Origin: an uncultured Arachnia sp.
GTDB lineage: Bacteria; Actinomycetota; Actinomycetes; Propionibacteriales; Propionibacteriaceae
Assembly (NCBI GenBank): GCA_934636715.1
Contig: CAKUBE010000004.1
Coordinates: forward strand, 1 to 64,000
DNA: 64,000 nucleotides
Reading direction: 5' to 3'
Under the pieces are notes generated by a model. The model searched no databases, was not told where the DNA came from, and saw only the letters and a list, made by a program, of their open reading frames with translations. Both the position numbers and the translations under genes were made by a program. Positions 7,954 to 17,070 of the stretch are shown one piece after another (the first letter of the stretch is position 1; each line of letters begins with the position of its first letter).

Positions 7954-8619
7954 GTGGGTCCGATGAGCTCGATGCAGATCCGTTCGGTGGCGCTGGGCGA
8001 GCAGTTGGCGCGGCTGCTGCGGGCGCGGGTGGTCCGGGGTGAACTCGAGCCGGGCACCCACCTGGTCGAGGATGCCCTGGCTGCGGACCACGGTGTCAGT
8101 CGCGGACCGGTGCGCGACGCGCTGCGGGTGCTGCTGGCGGAGGGGCTCATCGAGTCGCGCCGCCGCGGGTACTACGCGAAGGCGTTCACGCAGCACGACG
8201 TCGCGGAGCTGTACGAGGTGCGCGCCGCCGCCGAGCGGCTCGCGGGCCGGCTGGCGATCGCGCGGGGCGGGGAGGCGGACTGGAGCGCCGCCGAGCGGAA
8301 CCTGGATCGGATGCGACGCTGCGCCGAGGTGCGCGACGAGGCCGCGTTCGCCGTCGCCGACCTCGCCTTCCACACCGAGTTCTACCGGGCCTCGGGCAAC
8401 TCCCGCCTGCTGGCGCTCTGGCAGCAGTACGAGCCGACGTTCGCGACGCTGCTGGAGATCACCAACGCGCAGGATGCCGACCTCACGCCGTCGTACCAGG
8501 ACCACCGTCTGTTGCTCGACCTCGCGAAGGCGGGCGACGTCGACCGCTTCCTCGAGGCTTTGGACGAGCACCTCGACGGCTCCCGCCGCCGCCTGAGCAG
8601 CGCGGTCACCGCTCGTTGA
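7954..8619 (+). CDS. GntR-family regulator with FadR-type (FCD) sensing domain
   Basis: This transcription factor has an N-terminal winged helix (about residues 10-75, with H-G-V-S-R-G-P-V-R-D-A-L-R as the recognition region) and an all-helical FCD effector domain (about 85-215, with D-L-A-F-H and H residues typical of its metal/ligand site). It is divergent from the aldolase-tctCBA-sialidase-like operon and very likely represses it until a substrate or intermediate binds. I chose the GTG at 7954 because AGAGGGA lies six bases upstream; ATG at 7963 or 7972 are alternatives. Its stop codon lies within a copy of the dispersed repeat described at 8611-8656. Confidence 0.85.
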   Translation: MGPMSSMQIRSVALGEQLARLLRARVVRGELEPGTHLVEDALAADHGVSRGPVRDALRVLLAEGLIESRRRGYYAKAFTQHDVAELYEVRAAAERLAGRLAIARGGEADWSAAERNLDRMRRCAEVRDEAAFAVADLAFHTEFYRASGNSRLLALWQQYEPTFATLLEITNAQDADLTPSYQDHRLLLDLAKAGDVDRFLEALDEHLDGSRRRLSSAVTAR

Positions 8620-8656
8620 GCCGGTCCCCGGCGCGGAGTGCCCGGACCGTGTCGAA
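8611..8656 (+). repeat. Dispersed GGTTGAGC hairpin repeat, copy 1
   Basis: This copy begins GCTCGTTGAGCCGGTCC and ends CCCGGACCGTGTCGAA. The inner arms CGGTCC/GGACCG can pair. It overlaps the end of the GntR gene: the TGA of GTTGAG is that gene's stop codon. It is nearly the same as copy 5 beside uvrA. Confidence 0.8.
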
Positions 8657-8683
8657 GCGTCTGGCGCCGTTTCATGGACTGGG

Positions 8684-8756
8684 TCGGGGCGACAGGACTC
8701 GAACCTGCGGTCTCCTGCTCCCAAAGCAGGCGCGCTAGCCACTACGCTACGCCCCG
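8684..8756 (-). tRNA. tRNA-Pro (anticodon UGG)
   Basis: The minus strand folds as a tRNA. The acceptor stem is CGGGGCG/CGCCCCG with discriminator A. The anticodon arm is CCTGC-TTTGGGA-GCAGG, whose loop gives anticodon TGG (reads CCA and wobble partners). A T-arm carries GGTTCGAGTCC. The 3' CCA is not encoded. It lies 45 bases from the tRNA-Gly gene on the same strand. Confidence 0.95.
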
Positions 8757-8801
8757 GGGTGAGACCGCCGGACCCGGGTGGTGCCGGGCCCGACGGCTTC
8801 G

Positions 8802-8872
8802 AGCGGATGACGGGAATCGAACCCGCGTAGCTAGTTTGGAAGACTAGGGCTCTACCATTGAGCTACATCCGC
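8802..8872 (-). tRNA. tRNA-Gly (anticodon UCC)
   Basis: The minus strand folds as a tRNA. The acceptor stem is GCGGATG/CATCCGC with discriminator T. The anticodon arm is CTAGT-CTTCCAA-ACTAG, giving anticodon TCC (glycine). The T-arm contains GGTTCGATTCC. No CCA is encoded. It lies upstream of tRNA-Pro and the two are probably co-transcribed. Confidence 0.95.
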
Positions 8873-8959
8873 AGAACCGCAGGCCAGCCTACCAGCGCCT
8901 GGTGCCTCGCGCCCACTCGCCAATCCCGGGACCTGACTGCGAGGCGCCACGAGTCGGTG

Positions 8960-9343
8960 TCAGTCGGTGGCGTTCCCCTGGGCACGCGCTCTGCGCGCCA
9001 CCACGAAGGATCGGATGCCCGCCAGGAGGAGCACGAGCAGCGACACGAACATGATTGCGCTCGTCACGATCGCCGCCGGACGCTCGGCCGTCCCCGCAAA
9101 GACCTCGCCGATCCGGAAGGTGTTCATGGCCGAGCCGAGGATGCCCAGGAGCGCGACGACGAGCGCGCCATGAAGCGCGTGCTTCCTGGCCGAAGGCTTG
9201 CCCGCGATGATGCCGGCCACCAGCAGCAGCACCCCGGCGGCCGACGGGATGAGCGCCGTCAGGCTTGCGGCTTGCGTCATCACGTACGCGACGACACCGG
9301 TCACGGTGAGCAATCCTCCGATGGTCAGGGTGAGCGCGCGCAC
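8960..9343 (-). CDS. Small four-helix membrane protein of unknown function
   Basis: This 127-residue protein has four predicted transmembrane helices (about residues 3-23, 27-47, 58-75 and 88-108) and a basic C-terminal tail (V-A-R-R-A-R-A). Proteins of this size and layout are common in actinobacteria, but I know no function. It is divergent from the trigger factor gene, 146 bases away, and lies upstream of the two tRNA genes on the same strand. Confidence 0.7.
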   Translation of the reverse strand: MRALTLTIGGLLTVTGVVAYVMTQAASLTALIPSAAGVLLLVAGIIAGKPSARKHALHGALVVALLGILGSAMNTFRIGEVFAGTAERPAAIVTSAIMFVSLLVLLLAGIRSFVVARRARAQGNATD

Positions 9344-9489
9344 GAGGGAACCTCCATAAGGTCGGCAGCAAGAGTTCGGTGAACCGACAGGATACCGCCG
9401 CCCGGGGCCTCGGATCGGCCCGATTGGTGGGCCGCGCGTGTGCCGGTAGAGTGTCCGGCGGCAATCTTTCGTCTTTCAGGAGTCCATTC

Positions 9490-10881
9490 GTGCCTAGCAC
9501 CGCAGAGAAGCTGAGCCCGACGCGGGTCAAGCTCACCGTCGAGATCCCGTTCACCGATCTCAAGCCCCACCTCGACAAGGCCTACAAGGACATCGCCGAG
9601 CAGGTCAACATCCCCGGTTTCCGCAAGGGCAAGGTGCCCGCCGCGGTCATCGATCAGCGGTTCGGCCGCGGCGTCGTGCTGCAGGAGGCGATCAACGACG
9701 CGATCCCGCCGGCGTACAACGCCGCGATCGACGAGGCCAAGGTCATCCCGATGGCGCAGCCCGAGGTCGAGGTCACCAAGCTGGAGGACAAGGAGCTCGT
9801 CGAGTTCGTCGCCGAGGTCGATGTCCGCCCCGAGATCACTCTGCCGGACTTCGCGACCGTCGCCGCCACCGTCGACAACGTCGAGGACCTCGACGCCATG
9901 GTGCAGGAGCGCCTCGACATCCTGCGCGAGCGCTTCGCCACCACCACCGAGGTCGACCGCGCGGCCGCCGACGGCGACGTGCTGAGCATCGATCTGGTCG
10001 CCTCGCAGAACGGCGAGCCGCTGCCCGAGGCCACGGCCGAGGGCATCACCTACAAGGTCGGCCAGGAGAACATGCTCGAGGGCCTCGACGCCGCGGTCAC
10101 CGGCCTCAAGGCCGGCGAGTCCGCCACGTTCACCTCTGCGCTGGTCGGCGGACAGTTCCGCGGCCAGGACGCCGAGATCGCCGTCACCGTCAACGCCGTC
10201 TCGGAGCAGGAGCTGCCCGAGGTCGACGACGACTTCGCCCAGCTGATCTCGGAGTTCGACTCCGTCGACGACATGCTGGCCGACCTCCGCAAGGGCGTCG
10301 AGCAGCAGGCCAAGGCCGAGCAGCTCGCCGACGCGCGCGACAAGGTCCTCGAGGCCGTCCTCGAGGCGACCTCGTTCGACCTGCCCGAGGGCGTCCTGAA
10401 GAACGAGCAGGAGGCGCGCCGCGAGGAGGTGCGTCGCCAGCTCGCCAACGGCGGCCTCACCGTCGAGCAGTACCTCGAGCAGGCCGAGGACGAAGAGGCC
10501 GAGGACGAGGACGCCTTCTGGGCGACCATCGACCAGCGCGCCGAGCAGGCCCTCAAGGCCCAGGTCGTGTTGGACGTCTTCGCCGACGAGAAGAAGGTCG
10601 ACGTCTCGCAGCAGGAGCTGACGGAGCTGATCTTCCGCAAGGCGCAGCAGAACCGCACCTCGCCGCAGGACGAGATCAACCACATGATGGAACACGGCCA
10701 CATGCAGGACTGGATGCAGGAGATCCGCCGCAGCAAGGCGCTCGCGGAGATCGTGGCCGCCGCGTCCGTGACCGACGCCGACGGCAACGTCGTCGAGACC
10801 GCGCTCCCGGCCGACGAGGTCGAGGAAGAGGTCGAGGAAGAGGCCCCCGCCGTCGAGATCATCCGCTCCGACGCCGAGTGA
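9490..10881 (+). CDS. tig: Trigger factor, ribosome-associated chaperone and prolyl isomerase
   Basis: Trigger factor binds ribosomal protein L23 at the exit tunnel and shields nascent chains. The N-terminal ribosome-binding domain carries the G-F-R-K-G-K-V-P signature near residue 43. The FKBP-type isomerase domain follows (about 155-240), then the helical C-terminal chaperone domain. The acidic tail (residues about 440-463) is typical of actinobacteria. I chose GTG at 9490, giving 463 residues and an N-terminus starting with P-S-T-A-E-K-L, because AGGAG lies upstream; the open frame extends further but without family support. It heads the conserved tig-clpP1-clpP2-clpX order. Confidence 0.96.
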   Translation: MPSTAEKLSPTRVKLTVEIPFTDLKPHLDKAYKDIAEQVNIPGFRKGKVPAAVIDQRFGRGVVLQEAINDAIPPAYNAAIDEAKVIPMAQPEVEVTKLEDKELVEFVAEVDVRPEITLPDFATVAATVDNVEDLDAMVQERLDILRERFATTTEVDRAAADGDVLSIDLVASQNGEPLPEATAEGITYKVGQENMLEGLDAAVTGLKAGESATFTSALVGGQFRGQDAEIAVTVNAVSEQELPEVDDDFAQLISEFDSVDDMLADLRKGVEQQAKAEQLADARDKVLEAVLEATSFDLPEGVLKNEQEARREEVRRQLANGGLTVEQYLEQAEDEEAEDEDAFWATIDQRAEQALKAQVVLDVFADEKKVDVSQQELTELIFRKAQQNRTSPQDEINHMMEHGHMQDWMQEIRRSKALAEIVAAASVTDADGNVVETALPADEVEEEVEEEAPAVEIIRSDAE

Positions 10882-10895
10882 GGTAACCCGCTCGA

Positions 10896-10934
10896 CGGAT
10901 CGCCGCCGACCCCGCCCGGGTCGGCGGCGATCCG
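10896..10934 (+). terminator. Intrinsic terminator-like hairpin after tig
   Basis: Perfect 17-base arms (10896-10912 and 10918-10934) with a five-base loop lie 15 bases after the tig stop. Only a weak T-run (ATTTC) follows, as is usual in high-GC actinobacteria. It separates tig from the clp operon. Confidence 0.75.
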
Positions 10935-11039
10935 CATTTCGAGGCCGCTCCGGCCCGCGGGCGGGGGCTCGCCGTCCGTTCTCAGTGAACATCGCGCCGC
11001 CTCCCTTGGGCGGTTGCGAATTGCCGGTAAGTTAGGCGA

Positions 11040-11663
11040 GTGACTCAGACTCGAATCGACGACCCCCGCATGGCGGGCCCCGGTGGCGGCCTCGGGATGA
11101 CGGACAACGTCTACCAGGCCTTGCTGGCCAACCGGATCATCTTCCTCGGTTCAGAGGTGCGCGACGAGAACGCCAACGCGATCTGTGCGCAGATGCTCCT
11201 GCTGAACGCCGAGGATCCCCACAAGGACATCTACCTCTACATCAACTCTCCCGGCGGCTCTGTCGACTCCGGCATGGCGATCTTCGACACCATGCAGTGG
11301 ATCAGCAACGACGTCGCCACCGTCGCCATGGGCCTCGCGGCCTCGATGGGGCAGTTCCTGCTGTCGGCGGGCACGCCCGGCAAGCGGTTCGCGCTGCCGC
11401 ACAGCCGCATCATGATGCATCAGCCGTCCGGCGGCCTCGGCGGCACGGCCTCCGACATCCGGATCCAGGCCGAGCAGTCGCTGCACATCAAGCGCACCAT
11501 GGCGGACCTCATCGCGAAGCACACCGGCCAGACGGTGGAGCAGATCGAGGCGGACTCGGACCGCGACCGCTGGTTCACCGCGGAGCAGGCCCTCGAGTAC
11601 GGCTTCATCGACCACGTCTACGAGCGCGCCTCGCAGATCACCTCGGAGGCTCCGAACCAGTGA
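11040..11663 (+). CDS. clpP1: ATP-dependent Clp protease proteolytic subunit, ClpP1
   Basis: This 207-residue subunit forms heptameric rings of the Clp protease. The catalytic triad is visible: Ser in G-L-A-A-S-M-G-Q, His in R-I-M-M-H-Q-P and Asp in the D-S-D-R-D-R-W segment. Actinobacteria need two different ClpP rings, and clpP2 follows with its ATG overlapping this stop (TGATG at 11661-11665). The start is GTG at 11040. The conserved operon clpP1-clpP2-clpX supports the assignment. Confidence 0.96.
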   Translation: MTQTRIDDPRMAGPGGGLGMTDNVYQALLANRIIFLGSEVRDENANAICAQMLLLNAEDPHKDIYLYINSPGGSVDSGMAIFDTMQWISNDVATVAMGLAASMGQFLLSAGTPGKRFALPHSRIMMHQPSGGLGGTASDIRIQAEQSLHIKRTMADLIAKHTGQTVEQIEADSDRDRWFTAEQALEYGFIDHVYERASQITSEAPNQ

Positions 11664-12310
11664 TGACCACGAACTTCATGCCGCAGGGCATCGCGCCGAA
11701 GGGCCCGGAAATGAACTACTACATCCCGCAGTGGGAGGAGCGCACCAGCTACGGCGTGCGCCGCGTCGACCCCTACACCAAGCTGTTCGAGGACCGCATC
11801 ATCTTCCTCGGCACCCCCATCAACGACGACGTGGCCAACGCGGTCATGGCGCAGCTGTTGTGCCTCCAGTCGATGGACCCCGAGCGGCAGATCTCGATCT
11901 ACATCAACTCGCCCGGCGGCTCGTTCACCGCGCTGACGGCGATCTACGACACGATGCGCTACATCAAGCCCGACATCCAGACGGTGTGCCTCGGGCAGGC
12001 CGCGTCGGCCGCCGCGGTGATCCTCGCCGCGGGCACGAAGGGCAAGCGCCTCGCGCTGCCCAACTCGCGGATCCTGATCCACCAGCCGGCCACCGAGGGC
12101 GGCTACGGCCAGTCGTCGGACCTGGAGATCCAGGCCAAGGAGATCCTGCGCATCCGCTCCCTCATGGAGGAGATGCTGGCCTCCGACACCGGCCAGGAGG
12201 TGGCGAAGGTCAGCCGCGACATCGAGCGCGACAAGTACCTGACGGCCCTCGAGGCCAAGGAGTACGGCATCGTCGACGACATCCTTCCCTCGCTGAAGGA
12301 ACTCGGCTAG
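11663..12310 (+). CDS. clpP2: ATP-dependent Clp protease proteolytic subunit, ClpP2
   Basis: This is the second ClpP paralogue, 215 residues. It carries Ser in Q-A-A-S-A-A-A, His in R-I-L-I-H-Q-P, and Asp in the R-D-I-E-R-D segment, plus the N-terminal stretch (N-Y-Y-I-P-Q-W-E-E-R) seen in actinobacterial ClpP2, which docks the ATPase face of the mixed ClpP1P2 complex. Its ATG overlaps the clpP1 stop, so the two are translationally coupled. clpX follows after 98 bases. Confidence 0.96.
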   Translation: MTTNFMPQGIAPKGPEMNYYIPQWEERTSYGVRRVDPYTKLFEDRIIFLGTPINDDVANAVMAQLLCLQSMDPERQISIYINSPGGSFTALTAIYDTMRYIKPDIQTVCLGQAASAAAVILAAGTKGKRLALPNSRILIHQPATEGGYGQSSDLEIQAKEILRIRSLMEEMLASDTGQEVAKVSRDIERDKYLTALEAKEYGIVDDILPSLKELG

Positions 12311-12408
12311 ACGTGGACGTCGACCGGGTGTCTCACCCGGTCGACGCGACGCCACCGGGGTAGGGTGGCGAAAAGGGTCAAGATCGAACCGAACCGAAGG
12401 GGGTAGGC

Positions 12409-13689
<1,281 letters not shown>

Positions 13690-13702
13690 GCGTCCGTCCT
13701 CG

Positions 13703-13726
13703 CGGGCGGGTTCCGCCCGATTTTCT
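13703..13726 (+). terminator. Intrinsic terminator after clpX
   Basis: A seven-base GC stem (CGGGCGG/CCGCCCG) with a three-base loop is followed by ATTTTCT, a good rho-independent terminator shape for this genome. It ends the clp operon before the tricorn-like gene. Confidence 0.7.
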
Positions 13727-13755
13727 CGTCGGCCAGGAGCGGTATCCTCGCCCTC

Positions 13756-16700
13756 ATGGTCTACTCCCGCTACCCCCATCTTCACCGTGACAATGTGGTG
13801 TTCGTCGCCGACGACGACCTCTGGCTCGGCCCCCTTTCGGGCGGCCGCGCGGCGCGGATCACGCTGGGGGAGGCCACCCCGCGCAACCCGCGCTTCTCGC
13901 CAGACGGCACCCGGGTCGCGTTCACGTCGACCACCGAAGGCGGCTGGGACGCCTACGTCGTCGATCTCGACGGCGGGACCCGCCGACTGACCTGGCTGAG
14001 CGCCGGGCGCATGCTGGTCTCGGGCTGGCTCGACGACCAGCGCATCCTGCTCTGCTCGGACCACCAGGCGGTGCACCGGATGGACGCCCGCCTCTACGCG
14101 CTGTCCCTCGACGGGCGCCTCGAGCGACTGCCGTGGGGTGCCGCGACGTCGGCGGCCGTCAGCCGTAAGGGCCGGGTGGCCGTGGCGTCGGCGAACTTCC
14201 GCGACCCTTCGGGGTGGAAGCGGTACCGCGGCGGGATGGCGGCGCGGTTGCACGTCTCCAAGGACGGCTCCGGCGACTGGCAGCGCGTGCTCCCCGACGC
14301 CCGCGCAGGCCTCTTCTCGCCCACCTGGGTGGGGGAGCGGCTGGTCTTCACGTCCGACCTCGGCGACAGCCCGGACGTGCAGGCGCAGGTGTGGTCCGTG
14401 AACTCCTCGGGGCAGGACCTGCGCAGGCACACCTCCCACACCGCCGCCGAGGGCTACGTCCGCGACGCCGTCGGCGACGGCACGGGCATCGTCTATCACG
14501 CCCGCGGCCGACTGTTCCACCTCGCGGGCCTGACCGCCGAGCCCCGGCAGATCGAGCTGACAACGGCCGTCGGTCGTCCGCGAGCGGTGCAGGTGGCACC
14601 CACCGACCGGCTCGACGCCATCGCGCCGGACCACGGCGGCGACGCCTCGCTGATCGAGTGGCGCGGCGCCGCCTACCTGCTCACCCATCGCGGCGGCCCC
14701 GCCCGGGCGCTCGCCGACACCGCGGGCGTCCGCGTCCGCGAGCCCCACTTCCTCGACCGGACCGGCCGCGGCGTGTGGGTCAGCGACGTCGACGGCGAGG
14801 ACTGCCTGGAGATCCGTCAGCTCGACGGCGACGCCAAGCCCCGCCGCATCGCCGCTGGCCGGCTCGGTCGCGTCCTCACGCTCGAGCCGAGCCCGACGGG
14901 GGCGAAGGTCGTCGTCGGCAGCCACGACGGCACGGTGTCGCTCATCGACGTGGCGCGCGGCTCCGTGAAGCGGATCGGGCGGTCGACGGTGGGGGAGCCC
15001 ACCGGCTTCGCCTGGTCGCCCGACGGCCGCTACGTGGTGTGGCGCAACGGGATCGGCAACGAAGGGCTGCTGGGGCAGCTCGTCGGCTACGACCTCGAAC
15101 ACGAGCGGGCGTTCACCCTGACGAGGGGGCAGTTCAACGACTTCTCGCCGGTGTTCACGCGCGACGGCAAGTACCTCTGCTTCCTCTCCAGCCGCACGAT
15201 CGACCCCTCCTACGACGAACTCGGCTTCGACCTCTCCTTCACCAACACGATCCGTCCGTGGCTCGCGCCGTTGAGCGCGCTCGAGCCCGCTCCGTTCGGC
15301 CCGGCGGCCGACGGCTGGCCGCTGAGCGAGCCCGAGGACAAGGAGGAGAAGGAGGACGACAAGCCGGTCGCCGGAGATGCCCCGGCCCCGTCCGAGCCGG
15401 AGCCGGGCGCCGAACTCGACGTCGACGGATTCGAGGACCGCATGGTGCCGTTCGCGGTGCCGTCCGGCCGCTACACCGCCCTGCAGGCGACCAAGGAGGG
15501 CGTCGCCTGGATCACCCTGCGCGCGTTCGGCGAGCTGGGTGCCGCGAGGGCGGGCGTCGACGGCGAGGTCAAGGACGCCGTCGAGCACTACTCGTTCAAG
15601 ACCCGCAAGGCCACCACCGTCGTCGACTCGTGCGACGGCGCGGCCGTCTCCGGCGACGGCGAGCGGCTCGTCGTGCGCAGCGGGGAGGATGTCTGGGTGC
15701 AGCCTGCCGAGCACGCGCCGGGGGAGGACGACGACACCCGCGTGAACGTCGACCTCAGCCGGTTGCGCAGGTCCCTCGACCCCGTGGCCGAGTGGCGGCA
15801 GATGTTCGAGGAGAACGCGCGACTGATGCGCGACCACTTCTGGCGCGAGGACTTCGACGGCGTGGATTGGGCGGGCGTCGTCGCGCGCTATCGCCCGCTG
15901 CTGGCCGACCTCGCCACCCACGACGACCTCGTCGACGTGCTCTGGGAGACGGTCGGCGAGCTCAACACCTCGCACGCCTACGTGGTCCCTCCCTTCGGCG
16001 GGGACGACGCGCCGCGGGTCGCGCACCTGGGCGCGGAGTACGCGCGCAACGCCAAGGGCGAGGTCGTCATCACCCGGGTGCTGCCGGGCGAGACCTCGGA
16101 TCCGTCTGCCCGTTCGCCGTTGCGCGCGGCAGGCGTTGCCGCGCAGCCGGGCGACGTGATCGTCGCGGTGGACGGACACGCCACCACCGGGGCGCCGGCG
16201 ATCGGCGCGCTGCTCCTCGGCGCCGCCGACAAGGTCGTCGAGCTGACGCTGGCCAGGGGCAGGCAGAAGCGCAGGGTCGCCGTCGTGCCGACGGCGCGGG
16301 AGACGTCGCTGCGCTACCACGAGTGGGTCGCCGGGCGCGTCGCGTACGTGACGCGCGCCACGGGCGGGCGCGTCGGCTACATCCACGTGCCGGACATGGT
16401 GGCCACCGGCTGGGCGGAGTTCCACCGCCTCGTCGACCGCGCGATGCGCTGCGAGGCGGTCGTGGTCGACGTCCGGTTCAACGCCGGCGGTCACACGTCC
16501 GAGCTGGTGATCGAGCGGCTGATGCGCCGCGCGATCGGCTGGATGGGCGGCCGCCACCACGACGTGCCGGTGAGCTACCCGCAGCAGGCGCGCCGCGGGC
16601 CGGTCGTGTTCGTGACCAACCGCTTCGCGGGGTCCGACGGCGACATCGTGACCGCCGCCGCCCAGAACCTGGGGCTCGGCCCGGTGGTGGGGGAGCGCAG

Positions 16701-16989
16701 CTGGGGCGGCGTCGTCGGCATCGACGGGCGGTTCACGCTCGTCGACGGGACCGAGGTCACGCAGCCGCGCTACTGGACGTACTTCGACAGGCAGGGTTTC
16801 GGGCTGGAGAACCACGGCGTCGACCCCGACGTCGTCGTCGAGCTGGATCCGGCGGACTGGGAGTCCGATGCCGACATCCAACTGGACGCCGCGGTCGAGC
16901 TCGCGCTGGCGTCGCTCGCGGAGCGCCCCGCCGCCCGGCCGCCGGCCTTCGAGGCACCCCGGTTCGCGTCGGACGGCCGCGCCATGTAA
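13756..16989 (+). CDS. Tricorn-like protease, S41 family
   Basis: Tricorn is a large cytosolic peptidase that trims peptides released by proteasome or Clp-type proteases. At 1077 residues this has the family length and order: an N-terminal six-bladed propeller (F-S-P-D-G and W-S-P-D-G repeats, about 30-330), a seven-bladed propeller (about 330-660) interrupted by an acidic low-complexity insert (E-D-K-E-E-K-E-D-D-K, about 530-555), a PDZ-like domain (about 770-850), and the S41 catalytic core. The likely catalytic residues are His740 (N-T-S-H) and Ser960 (F-A-G-S-D-G-D). It lies directly downstream of the Clp genes, which fits a role in finishing peptide degradation. Confidence 0.92.
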   Translation: MVYSRYPHLHRDNVVFVADDDLWLGPLSGGRAARITLGEATPRNPRFSPDGTRVAFTSTTEGGWDAYVVDLDGGTRRLTWLSAGRMLVSGWLDDQRILLCSDHQAVHRMDARLYALSLDGRLERLPWGAATSAAVSRKGRVAVASANFRDPSGWKRYRGGMAARLHVSKDGSGDWQRVLPDARAGLFSPTWVGERLVFTSDLGDSPDVQAQVWSVNSSGQDLRRHTSHTAAEGYVRDAVGDGTGIVYHARGRLFHLAGLTAEPRQIELTTAVGRPRAVQVAPTDRLDAIAPDHGGDASLIEWRGAAYLLTHRGGPARALADTAGVRVREPHFLDRTGRGVWVSDVDGEDCLEIRQLDGDAKPRRIAAGRLGRVLTLEPSPTGAKVVVGSHDGTVSLIDVARGSVKRIGRSTVGEPTGFAWSPDGRYVVWRNGIGNEGLLGQLVGYDLEHERAFTLTRGQFNDFSPVFTRDGKYLCFLSSRTIDPSYDELGFDLSFTNTIRPWLAPLSALEPAPFGPAADGWPLSEPEDKEEKEDDKPVAGDAPAPSEPEPGAELDVDGFEDRMVPFAVPSGRYTALQATKEGVAWITLRAFGELGAARAGVDGEVKDAVEHYSFKTRKATTVVDSCDGAAVSGDGERLVVRSGEDVWVQPAEHAPGEDDDTRVNVDLSRLRRSLDPVAEWRQMFEENARLMRDHFWREDFDGVDWAGVVARYRPLLADLATHDDLVDVLWETVGELNTSHAYVVPPFGGDDAPRVAHLGAEYARNAKGEVVITRVLPGETSDPSARSPLRAAGVAAQPGDVIVAVDGHATTGAPAIGALLLGAADKVVELTLARGRQKRRVAVVPTARETSLRYHEWVAGRVAYVTRATGGRVGYIHVPDMVATGWAEFHRLVDRAMRCEAVVVDVRFNAGGHTSELVIERLMRRAIGWMGGRHHDVPVSYPQQARRGPVVFVTNRFAGSDGDIVTAAAQNLGLGPVVGERSWGGVVGIDGRFTLVDGTEVTQPRYWTYFDRQGFGLENHGVDPDVVVELDPADWESDADIQLDAAVELALASLAERPAARPPAFEAPRFASDGRAM

Positions 16990-17070
16990 CCTCTGCCGCA
17001 GGCTGACCGACCGCTTCCCCATCTTTGTCGGCTGGATGGTGTTCCTGACCCCCCAAGGAGCGGTTTTTCC

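Noticed and set aside
5657..7966. 769-codon plus-strand frame opposite tctB/tctC/aldolase
   Set aside because: Asp/Gly/Arg-rich shadow of well-supported minus-strand genes; no family resemblance.
10991..11020. Possible ClgR site before clpP1
   Set aside because: A CCGCC...GGCGG inverted repeat is present, but it does not match the ClgR consensus well enough to claim.
17000..17070. Riboswitch before the CHAP gene
   Set aside because: Cell-wall hydrolase genes in actinobacteria often have a c-di-AMP riboswitch, but this 81-base gap is too short and shows no such fold.
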